This document shows positions 1 to 5,908 of a DNA stretch of 12,011 bases, in pieces. Position numbers and translations under genes: made by a program. Source of the DNA: JAXGVG01 sp040773965. Lineage in GTDB: Bacteria > Pseudomonadota > Alphaproteobacteria > UBA9219. Position 1 is the first letter of the stretch. Every line of letters starts with the position of its first letter. The notes below the pieces were generated by a model, which was given only the letters and a program-made list of their open reading frames with translations, had not been told where the DNA came from and ran no database searches. The stretch covers positions 1 through 12,011 of the forward strand of contig JAXGVG010000046.1 of NCBI GenBank assembly GCA_040773965.1, in the 5' to 3' direction.

Positions 1-10
1 AATTGAAAAT

Positions 11-27
11 GTTCCGGAATGACACCT
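11..27. repeat. Partial copy of palindromic repeat (right end)
   Basis: The 14-base string CCGGAATGACACCT near the window edge recurs exactly at 582-595, on the other side of atpC. In both copies it is preceded by an A+T-rich stretch. Its partner arm, if present, lies outside the window. The CGGAATGACA end is typical of small palindromic intergenic repeats in alphaproteobacteria; membership in a named family is inferred, not tested. Confidence 0.55.
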
Positions 28-39
28 GTTTTTTTACAG

Positions 40-85
40 ATTCCCGCTGGAGCCTGTCCCCGCGCAGGCGGGAAAGGGAATGACA
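40..85. repeat. Palindromic intergenic repeat downstream of atpC
   Basis: The outer arms ATTCCC (40-45) and GGGAAT (76-81) are complementary. The inner arms GCCTG (52-56) and CAGGC (65-69) form a second stem around TCCCCGCG. The ends (GATTCCC...GGGAATGACAG) match the repeat type at 546-592 and 9781-9806. It lies 8 nt beyond the atpC stop and directly abuts the partial copy at 11-27. It could protect or end the atp transcript, but no U-run follows it on the minus strand, so it is not a standard Rho-independent terminator. Confidence 0.6.
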
Positions 86-92
86 GAAAAGA

Positions 93-500
93 TTAAGCTG
101 CCGCGCGGAGTTTGGCGCGGGCGATGGCGAGGCGCGCTTCGAGCGCTTCGCGGGGAGTCGTTTCGCCCGCGTTGTCCAGTTCGTCCGTGATCGATTTGAT
201 TTCTTCCTGCACGGCCACGCGGTCGATTTTGCTTACCGGCAAGGCTTCGTCGGCGAGCAAGGTGCAGCGGGCGCCCGTCACTTCGGCAAAACCGCCGGAA
301 ACGAAAACGCGTTCGGAGAGCGTGGTTTCGTCCTGTTCGTAAACATCGACGACGCCGGGCAGCAGCGTGGTGATCATCGGCGCGTGGTTGGCGAGCACGC
401 CGTAGCGGCCCTGACCGCCCGGCACCGTGACCATCGCCACGGCCTTGTTGAGGATCAACTTTTCCGGCGAGGCTAGTTCGAGCTTGAAGCGATGGGGCAT
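93..500 (-). CDS. atpC: F1F0 ATP synthase epsilon subunit
   Basis: This encodes the epsilon subunit of the F1 part of ATP synthase (135 residues, a usual length). With gamma it forms the central stalk and can inhibit ATP hydrolysis. The N-terminal beta-sandwich is clear: the segment GRYGVLANHAPMITTLLPG (about residues 31-49) is the family signature. An Ala/Arg-rich helical C-terminal hairpin follows (about 90-135, with the helix EALEARLAIARAKLRAA). The ATG at 500 is preceded by a weak GAGAAA. The gene is last in the atpG-D-C run, but a 103-bp gap holding a palindromic repeat separates it from atpD, so its expression may depend on read-through past that hairpin. Identity is secure. Confidence 0.95.
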   Translation of the reverse strand: MPHRFKLELASPEKLILNKAVAMVTVPGGQGRYGVLANHAPMITTLLPGVVDVYEQDETTLSERVFVSGGFAEVTGARCTLLADEALPVSKIDRVAVQEEIKSITDELDNAGETTPREALEARLAIARAKLRAAA

Positions 501-545
501 ATTTTTCTCATAATTCAGGGGTTACACCCAATGAAATACCAAACT

Positions 546-592
546 GGATTCCGGATCAATTTTCTAAAAAAAGAAAATTGTCCGGAATGACA
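546..592. repeat. Palindromic repeat between atpD and atpC
   Basis: ATTCCGGATCAATTTTCT (548-565) pairs with AGAAAATTGTCCGGAAT (572-588). This is a 17-bp stem with one bulged T and a six-A loop on the plus strand (U loop in the atp transcript). The flanks TGG and GACA match the other repeats in this window. The hairpin sits inside the atp transcription unit. On the minus strand no T-run follows the stem, so a mobile-repeat origin is more likely than a terminator. Confidence 0.75.
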
Positions 593-603
593 CCTCTCTT
601 TTT

Positions 604-2028
604 CTACGCTGCCTTGGCGAGTTTTTCGCCCTTGGCGACGGCTTCCTCGATCGTGCCGACCATGTAGAAGGCCGCTTCCGGCAGATGATCGTAGTCGCCG
701 TTCACGATGGCCTTGAAGCCGCGGATCGTGTCTTCGAGCTTCACGAACACGCCCGGGCTGCCGGTGAACACTTCGGCCACGAAGAACGGCTGCGACAGGA
801 AACGCTGAATTTTGCGCGCGCGTGAGACGGTGAGCTTGTCGTCTTCGGACAATTCATCCATGCCCAGGATCGCGATGATGTCTTGCAGCGACTTGTAGGT
901 TTGCAGGACCTTCTGAACCTGACGCGCCGTGTTGTAGTGCTCTTCGCCCACGATGCGAGGATCGAGTATGCGGCTGGTGGAGTCAAGCGGGTCCACGGCG
1001 GGGTAAATGCCAAGCTCGGCGATCTGGCGCGAAAGCACGGTCGTGGCGTCCAGGTGCGCGAACGACGTCGCCGGCGCCGGATCGGTCAAGTCGTCCGCCG
1101 GAACGTAAATGGCCTGCACCGAGGTGATGGAGCCTTTCTTCGTCGTCGTGATGCGTTCCTGCAGCGCGCCCATGTCCGTGGCCAGCGTCGGCTGGTAGCC
1201 CACCGCCGACGGAATGCGGCCCAGAAGCGCGGACACTTCGGAGCCCGCCTGCGTGAAACGGAAGATGTTGTCGATGAAGAACAGCACGTCCTGCCCTTCT
1301 TCGTCGCGGAAGTATTCGGCGACGGTCAAGCCCGTCAGGCCGACGCGGGCGCGCGCGCCCGGCGGTTCATTCATCTGGCCGAAAATCAGGGCCACTTTCG
1401 AACCCGGGCCGTCGGTCTTGATAATCCCCGCGTTGATCATTTCGTGATAAAGATCGTTGCCTTCGCGGGTGCGCTCGCCAACACCCGCGAATACGGAATA
1501 ACCGCCGTGCGCCTTGGCGACGTTGTTGATGAGTTCCTGAATGAGCACGGTCTTGCCTACGCCCGCGCCGCCGAACAAGCCGATTTTACCGCCACGCGAA
1601 TACGGCGCGAGGAGATCGACAACCTTGATGCCCGTCACAAGAACCTGCTGTTCCGTCGACTGATCTTCGAAATCGGGCGCTTCGCGGTGGATCGGCATGA
1701 CTTTTTTGGCTAACACTGGCCCGCGTTCGTCCACGGCTTCGCCCACCACGTTGATGATCCGGCCCAGCGTTTCCGGTCCTACGGGAACCTGAATGGGATG
1801 GCCTGTGTCCGTTACCTTTTGGCCGCGCACGAGGCCGTCCGTGGAATCCATCGCCACCGTGCGCACGATGTTTTCGCCCAAATGCTGGGCGACTTCGAGC
1901 ACGAGGCGGCGGCCGTCGTTTTTCGTTTCCAGCGCGTTCAGGATCTGCGGCAATCCGGCGTCGAACTCGACGTCGACGACAGCGCCCATAACCTGCGTGA
2001 CGTGGCCTTGATTGGGGGTGGTTTGCAT
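604..2028 (-). CDS. atpD: F1F0 ATP synthase beta subunit
   Basis: This is the catalytic beta subunit of F1 ATP synthase, which makes ATP from ADP and phosphate at the alpha/beta interface. It has 474 residues, a normal length. Visible hallmarks are the Walker A loop GGAGVGKT (153-160), the GERTREGNDLY segment with the catalytic glutamate at 185, the DNIFRFTQAGSEVSALLGR stretch, and the DELSEDDK (DELSEED-type) loop near the C-terminus. The start at 2028 has a good ribosome site (AGAGGA, 7 nt upstream). It follows a small unknown gene (35-bp gap) rather than atpG directly, and precedes atpC. No defect is visible. Confidence 0.98.
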   Translation of the reverse strand: MQTTPNQGHVTQVMGAVVDVEFDAGLPQILNALETKNDGRRLVLEVAQHLGENIVRTVAMDSTDGLVRGQKVTDTGHPIQVPVGPETLGRIINVVGEAVDERGPVLAKKVMPIHREAPDFEDQSTEQQVLVTGIKVVDLLAPYSRGGKIGLFGGAGVGKTVLIQELINNVAKAHGGYSVFAGVGERTREGNDLYHEMINAGIIKTDGPGSKVALIFGQMNEPPGARARVGLTGLTVAEYFRDEEGQDVLFFIDNIFRFTQAGSEVSALLGRIPSAVGYQPTLATDMGALQERITTTKKGSITSVQAIYVPADDLTDPAPATSFAHLDATTVLSRQIAELGIYPAVDPLDSTSRILDPRIVGEEHYNTARQVQKVLQTYKSLQDIIAILGMDELSEDDKLTVSRARKIQRFLSQPFFVAEVFTGSPGVFVKLEDTIRGFKAIVNGDYDHLPEAAFYMVGTIEEAVAKGEKLAKAA

Positions 2029-2063
2029 CGTGGTTCCTCTGTTTGGTAGTCTGTTCGTGTTCG

Positions 2064-2333
2064 TTAGCCGAGTTCAATGGTTGTGAAATTGACGCTTTTT
2101 CTTTCTAAAGCGTTCATGAATATTTGTTCCGTGCAGCGTATCATGTTGGCGTTCTCTCTTTGCGCCATGGCAGCGCCTTGTCCAACAAAGATCTTCAGGG
2201 CATCAGAATTATAAGGGGATCCGTGATCTTGATTGCACGAAGCCAAATTCCTAAGGAGTCTGCTGTAATCTGAAGAAGAATCTTCAAAGTCTATTTTTAA
2301 AGGTTTTATTTTCATCTTGAATGCGTCATTCAT
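2064..2333 (-). CDS. Unknown 89-residue protein inserted between atpG and atpD
   Basis: I do not recognise this protein. The ATG at 2333 begins 1 nt after the atpG TAA (arrangement TAA-G-ATG). It is preceded by a strong GGAGG ending 9 nt upstream, inside the atpG end, which points to real, coupled translation. A longer in-frame start at 2366 exists but would overlap atpG and lacks that site. The product is soluble-looking: no signal peptide, no membrane segment, two cysteines, a Lys-rich N-terminus (MKIKPLKIDFED), a Ser/Asn-rich middle, and a likely C-terminal helix (about 45-80) containing QRENANMIRCTEQIFMNALERK. By my count its G+C is about 40%, against about 60% sampled in atpD. That suggests recent acquisition or relaxed constraint. 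It is not an AtpI- or AtpZ-like protein (no membrane helices). A role in ATP synthase assembly or control is only inferred from position. Confidence 0.72.
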   Translation of the reverse strand: MNDAFKMKIKPLKIDFEDSSSDYSRLLRNLASCNQDHGSPYNSDALKIFVGQGAAMAQRENANMIRCTEQIFMNALERKSVNFTTIELG

Positions 2334-2334
2334 C

Positions 2335-3237
2335 TTACAAAGCCTCCGCTCCTGATATGATTTCAATGAGTTCTTTCGTAATATACGCCTGACGGCTGCG
2401 GTTGTAGTTCAGAGTCAGGCGGTCGATCATGTCGCCCGCGTTGCGCGTGGCGTTGTCCATCGCCGTCATGCGCGCGCCCTGCTCGCCCGCGCCGCTTTCC
2501 AGCAACGCCCCGTAAATCTGAACGGCGAGGTTGCGCGGCAAAAGCCTTCCGAGGATGACATCCTGCGCGGGTTCGAAAAGCTCATAAATAGCGTGCATCG
2601 CGCCCGGCACTTCCGCCTTCAAATTGGAAGGATCCGCCTTTGCCACCTCGACGGGGACGATTTGTCTTGTCGTGACGATTTGGGAAATGGCCGACTTGAA
2701 ACGGTTGTAGACGATGTGCGCCACGTCGAACTCGCCTGCGTCCAGCATTCCGGCAACCTTGTTCGCGATCATGGTGGCGGCCGTGTAGCCGTCGATGAGT
2801 TTGCCGATGTGTTCAACCGAATGAACGATTTTTTTGGCGTGATCGCGGCGCAGTAGGTCGCGTCCCTTGCGTCCGGCGCACATGACGACGACTTTTTTGC
2901 CGTCGTTTTCAAAATCGCGTATCCGGCGGCGGGCCTCGCGGACGACTGAGGCGTTGAACGCGCCGCACAGGCCGCGGTCCGACGTCACGACGATAAGCAG
3001 AACCGTATCGTTCTTGCCGGTGCCCGCGATAAGCGGCGATGCCATGTCGGAAAGGTCCGCGTTGCTTGCCAGCGTGGCCAGCATGCGGCCCATGCGTTCG
3101 CCGTATGGACGGGCGGATTCCGCTTTCTCCTGAGCGCGGCGCAGCTTGCTGGCCGCCACCATCTTCATGGCCGACGTGATTTTGCGCGTCGATTTAACGC
3201 TGATAATCCGGTTTTTAAGGTCCTTGAGACTGGGCAT
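2335..3237 (-). CDS. atpG: F1F0 ATP synthase gamma subunit
   Basis: This encodes the gamma subunit, the rotor shaft that couples proton flow in F0 to catalysis in F1. It has 300 residues, as expected. The two conserved terminal helices are clear: MPSLKDLKNRIISVKSTRKI at the N-terminus (with KITSAMKMVAASKLRRAQ following) and the C-terminal helix (NYNRSRQAYITKELIEIISG). The start MPSLKDL (3237) is preferred over the Met three codons upstream because family members begin this way; GAGAG lies just before it. Normally atpH and atpA precede this gene. Here a 117-bp gap and an unrelated exported protein gene are upstream, so the gene must have its own promoter or rely on read-through. A TTGACC at about 3297-3302 is a possible -35 element, without a convincing -10. 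Confidence 0.97.
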   Translation of the reverse strand: MPSLKDLKNRIISVKSTRKITSAMKMVAASKLRRAQEKAESARPYGERMGRMLATLASNADLSDMASPLIAGTGKNDTVLLIVVTSDRGLCGAFNASVVREARRRIRDFENDGKKVVVMCAGRKGRDLLRRDHAKKIVHSVEHIGKLIDGYTAATMIANKVAGMLDAGEFDVAHIVYNRFKSAISQIVTTRQIVPVEVAKADPSNLKAEVPGAMHAIYELFEPAQDVILGRLLPRNLAVQIYGALLESGAGEQGARMTAMDNATRNAGDMIDRLTLNYNRSRQAYITKELIEIISGAEAL

Positions 3238-3307
3238 GGCTCTCAACGGTTAAGCGTTCTGAAAGTGTGGGGTTTTTTGGCGGATTATGGCCCTTGGGTC
3301 AAGGAGA

Positions 3308-3351
3308 AAAAGGGGCTGTGGAGCCATTTGCGAGGGCTTTTCGAAGAGCCC
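3308..3351 (-). terminator. Possible terminator after the guaA / exported-protein unit
   Basis: Three bases past the stop of the exported-protein gene lies a hairpin with arms GGGCT and AGCCC (3334-3351) around a TTCGAA-containing loop. Further on in the minus-strand direction a short GGCT-CCAC-AGCC hairpin is followed by CC and five Ts. Together they would end transcription before atpG. The second stem is only 4 bp, so this is tentative. Confidence 0.4.
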
Positions 3352-3354
3352 GCT

Positions 3355-3867
3355 TTATTTGCCGTTTTTGGCCGTTTTATGCGCGGCAGGGCATGGAGGC
3401 TCATACGTACTGGCTGAGGCGCGCATGACCTCCCCCTGAACGGTAGCCGGGGATGCGCCATAGAACGAAATAACCCTGTCCCTCCTTTGGGCGCAGAAGA
3501 CCGGGGCGGAGACGTTCGCGATCTCTTGCCCGTATTCGTTTGCCAGCGTGGTGCGCAGCTTGTCGAGGCGGTCGACGCCCTTTCCGCCGTAGGTCTTTTT
3601 GAAATAACCGGTCATCGTTTGTTCGGCATCGCGCAGAGCGTTAATATTGTTGCGCGTGAAACCCGTATAGGCAGCTACCAAATCCTGGCCGGTCGAGCTC
3701 ATTTTACAAGTGACCGTAATGACCATGAGTTCGGAATGGAGGCGGAGGAGCTGTTCGGCCTCGATCTCGACGGGGGAATAGCAGCGGGAGTCTTTGCTTT
3801 TGGCGGCATGGACGGGGTTTGCCAGCGTCAGAAGGGCCAGAGTCAGTATCAGCGCGCCTTTTCTCAT
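3355..3867 (-). CDS. Small exported protein with four cysteines, unknown function
   Basis: I do not recognise a named family. The 170-residue product starts with a textbook signal peptide: Arg-Lys, a hydrophobic stretch (ALILTLALLTLANP), then VHA as the likely cleavage site near residue 21. The mature part should be periplasmic, is mostly helical in composition, and has four cysteines (in RCYS, VTCK, VFCA and PPCP), enough for two disulfides. The start at 3867 is chosen because AGAGAGG lies about 4 nt upstream and it begins the signal peptide. The in-frame Met at 3915 would overlap the end of guaA. The gene follows guaA by 38 bp on the same strand, so they may be co-transcribed, though no functional link is evident. 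A possible terminator follows. Confidence 0.8.
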   Translation of the reverse strand: MRKGALILTLALLTLANPVHAAKSKDSRCYSPVEIEAEQLLRLHSELMVITVTCKMSSTGQDLVAAYTGFTRNNINALRDAEQTMTGYFKKTYGGKGVDRLDKLRTTLANEYGQEIANVSAPVFCAQRRDRVISFYGASPATVQGEVMRASASTYEPPCPAAHKTAKNGK

Positions 3868-3905
3868 ATGGCCTCTCTTTGGTTTATGCCTTGTTAGCAC
3901 ATCCC

Positions 3906-5450
3906 CTACTCCCACTCAATCGTGCCGGGGGGTTTGCTGGTCACATCGTAGGTGACGCGGTTGATGCCTCGCACTTCGTTGATGATGCGCGTGGCCACGC
4001 GTGACAAAAAGGCGTGGTCGAAGGGATAGGAGTCCGCCGTCATGCCGTCAACGGACGTCACGGCCCGGAGCGCCAGCACGTTGTCGTAAGAGCGGCCGTC
4101 GCCCATCACGCCCACAGTGCGCACCGGCAGCAGGACCGCGAACGCCTGCCAGATTTTATCGTAAAGTCCAGCTTTGCGGATTTCGTCAAGGTAGATGACG
4201 TCGGCCTTGCGCAGGATGGCGAGCTTTTCTTCAGTGATGTCGCTGAGGATACGGATGCCAAGGCCCGGGCCGGGAAACGGATGGCGCCCGACAAAGGATT
4301 CCGGCAATCCAAGTTCGCGGCCCAGCGCGCGGACTTCATCCTTGAAGAGTTCGCGCAGCGGCTCGATCAATTTCAAATTCATGCGAGCCGGCAGGCCGCC
4401 AACGTTGTGATGCGATTTGATCGTGGCGCTCGGGCCGCCCGCGAAGGATATGCTTTCGATCACGTCCGGGTACAGCGTGCCCTGGGCGAGAAATTCGGCG
4501 CCGCCGACTTTTTTCGCTTCATTCTCAAAGACGTCGATGAACAGCTTGCCGATGGTTTTGCGCTTTTGCTCGGGGTCGGCGATGCTTTTGAGCGAACCGA
4601 GGAACATGGGGCCTGCCTTCACGGCCACAAGCGGGATGTTATAATGGGAGCGAAAAAGGTTGACGACTTCCTCGCCTTCGGCTTCGCGCATCAGGCCGGT
4701 ATCGACGAAGATGCAGGTGAGCTGGTCGCTGATAGCTTCGTGGATGAGGACGGCAGCCACCGCGCTATCCACGCCGCCGGAGAGGCCGCAGATCACTTTG
4801 CCCTTTCCCACCTGCTGGCGGATTTTGGCGATTTCCGTTTCGCGGAAAGCTTTCATGCTCCATTCGTTGCCGAGGCCGCAAATTTTATGCACGAAGTTGC
4901 CGAGCAGTTTCGCGCCGTCGGGCGTGTGCACGACTTCGGGATGGAATTGCGTGGCGTAGATTTTGTGCTTTTCGTCGGCGATGAACGCGAACGGTGCGCC
5001 GTCGCTTGTCCCGACTATCTTGAAACCGGCAGGGATTTTCGTAACGCGGTCGCCGTGGCTCATCCATACCTGCTGGCGCGAACCTTTGGGCCAAAAGTCC
5101 GCGAAGATGTCGCAGGTTTCCGTGACTTCCAGTTCGGCGCGGCCAAACTCGCGGTGATGACCGCTTTCCACCATACCGCCTTGCTGCATGCAGAGCGTCT
5201 GCTGGCCGTAGCAGATGGCGAGTATGGGAACGCCGAGGCTCCAGACGATTTCAGGCGCGCGGGGGCTGCCCGTCTCCGTCGTCGAGGCCGGACCGCCGGA
5301 AAGAATGATGCCTTTCGGATCGAAGGCTCGGATTTGCTCGTCCGTGCGGTTGAAGGGATGTATTTCGCAATACACGCCCGCCTCGCGTACGCGCCGCGCA
5401 ATGAGTTGCGTAACCTGAGAGCCAAAGTCGAGGATGAGGATTTTGTTCAT
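3906..5450 (-). CDS. guaA: GMP synthase, glutamine-hydrolysing
   Basis: This enzyme converts XMP to GMP using ATP and glutamine, the last step of de novo guanine nucleotide synthesis. It has 514 residues, close to the family norm. The class I glutamine amidotransferase domain (about 1-195) has its nucleophile Cys80 in AICYGQQ, and His170/Glu172 in QFHPEV. The ATP pyrophosphatase domain follows with the PP-loop SGGVDS (224-229). The C-terminal dimerisation domain ends in the conserved PPGTIEWE. The start MNKILILDFGSQ at 5450 is taken from family alignment; AAGG lies about 10 nt upstream, a modest ribosome site. An in-frame upstream extension to 5651 is not conserved-looking. The gene diverges from nhaD. 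Confidence 0.97.
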   Translation of the reverse strand: MNKILILDFGSQVTQLIARRVREAGVYCEIHPFNRTDEQIRAFDPKGIILSGGPASTTETGSPRAPEIVWSLGVPILAICYGQQTLCMQQGGMVESGHHREFGRAELEVTETCDIFADFWPKGSRQQVWMSHGDRVTKIPAGFKIVGTSDGAPFAFIADEKHKIYATQFHPEVVHTPDGAKLLGNFVHKICGLGNEWSMKAFRETEIAKIRQQVGKGKVICGLSGGVDSAVAAVLIHEAISDQLTCIFVDTGLMREAEGEEVVNLFRSHYNIPLVAVKAGPMFLGSLKSIADPEQKRKTIGKLFIDVFENEAKKVGGAEFLAQGTLYPDVIESISFAGGPSATIKSHHNVGGLPARMNLKLIEPLRELFKDEVRALGRELGLPESFVGRHPFPGPGLGIRILSDITEEKLAILRKADVIYLDEIRKAGLYDKIWQAFAVLLPVRTVGVMGDGRSYDNVLALRAVTSVDGMTADSYPFDHAFLSRVATRIINEVRGINRVTYDVTSKPPGTIEWE

Positions 5451-5593
5451 GAATGCAGCGCCTTTTTGTGCGATCCGTCTTGAGTTAACGTCATTCCGTT
5501 TTATTTTCCACAAAAAACTCGGCAAATGAATCGTTGGCGTATAACGGTTTTGTGATGAAATTAGTTCACTCTCACAGGGCCCGAACGCACGAT

Positions 5594-5663
5594 AAGGGGG
5601 GGCTGCGCAATCATTCCCTGGTAATCTCTTTGAAAAACCCATGTTGCGCAAGGGGGGGGCTGC
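5594..5663. repeat. Duplicated poly-G element
   Basis: AA followed by seven G and CTGC (5594-5606) recurs as AA followed by eight G and CTGC (5650-5663), 56 bp apart. Both copies also sit next to a GCGCAA (5605-5610 after the first, 5646-5651 before the second). The tracts differ by one G. They lie upstream of guaA on the minus strand. Homopolymers of this length are prone to slippage; any regulatory effect is inferred. Confidence 0.5.
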
Positions 5664-5739
5664 TTTTACCCACTGATTTTCCTTGGAAAAGGATTTTTTC
5701 AGTGAAACAAGGGTTCTTTAAGAAATGTTCAATTTTCTG

Positions 5740-5757
5740 TTAACGGCTTTGCGTTAA
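5740..5757. promoter_or_regulatory. Inverted repeat, possible operator for nhaD
   Basis: A perfect 6-bp inverted repeat, TTAACG-GCTTTG-CGTTAA. A third TTAACG occurs at 5773-5778, at the start of the structured leader of nhaD. The position suits a regulator-binding site near the nhaD promoter. No regulator gene is adjacent, and short inverted repeats arise by chance, so this is tentative. Confidence 0.3.
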
Positions 5758-5776
5758 GGTCGGTACTCATAATTAA

Positions 5777-5891
5777 CGAGGGGTTTCGCTCGGCAACGGA
5801 CGAAATAGAAAAAGAGGCCTCCCGAAAGCCGGAACAGGCTCGCTTTCGCGGGGTCCGTGCCAAACGTGACCCCGGACTTTTGTCGCGTTGG
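5777..5891 (+). promoter_or_regulatory. Structured RNA leader upstream of nhaD, riboswitch candidate
   Basis: The 5' region of nhaD can form four helices. (1) CGAG 5777-5780 pairs with CTCG 5789-5792, with a GGG-rich loop. (2) GGCA-a-CGGAC 5792-5801 pairs with GTCCGTGCC 5853-5861, nine pairs with one bulged A. (3) Inside helix 2, CGAAAG 5823-5828 pairs with CTTTCG 5843-5848. (4) AACGTGAC 5863-5870 pairs with GTCGCGTT 5882-5889, including one G-U. The CCC in loop 4 (5871-5873) could pair with the GGG of loop 1 (5781-5783). Competing pairings exist: GGGGTC 5850-5855 with GACCCC 5868-5873, and GTCCG 5853-5857 with CGGAC 5873-5877 followed by TTTT. Mutually exclusive stems just before a ribosome site (AGGGA, 5898-5902) are what riboswitches show. 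Known motifs linked to Na+/H+ antiporters (nhaA-I, nhaA-II, DUF1646) are the first candidates, but I cannot confirm a match. Confidence 0.6.
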
Positions 5892-5908
5892 AAAAACAGG
5901 GATAAATT

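Larger units (their letters stand above)
5451..5776. other. Non-coding spacer between divergent guaA and nhaD
   Basis: No gene is credible here. It holds a G-run element found twice (5594-5606 and 5650-5663). It also holds a hairpin with arms CACTGA (5671-5676) and TCAGTG (5699-5704) plus an inner CCTT/AAGG, a perfect inverted repeat TTAACG-N6-CGTTAA (5740-5757), and the 9-mer TTTTCCACA (5504-5512), which fits the DnaA-box consensus TTWTNCACA. A single DnaA-type box is weak evidence. Promoters for both genes must lie here, but I see no strong -35/-10 pair. For guaA, TTGCCG and TAAAAC spaced by 16 bp on the minus strand (about 5497-5524) is a weak candidate. Confidence 0.5.

Noticed and set aside
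883..1713. 276-codon open frame antisense to atpD
   Set aside because: Shadow of atpD; Arg/His-rich composition typical of antisense frames.
4014..5483. 489-codon open frame antisense to guaA
   Set aside because: It is a shadow of the high-G+C guaA codons with no recognisable domain; guaA is certain.
5451..5651. 67-residue N-terminal extension of GuaA
   Set aside because: GMP synthases begin at the MNKILILDFG motif; the extension crosses the G-tracts and looks non-coding.
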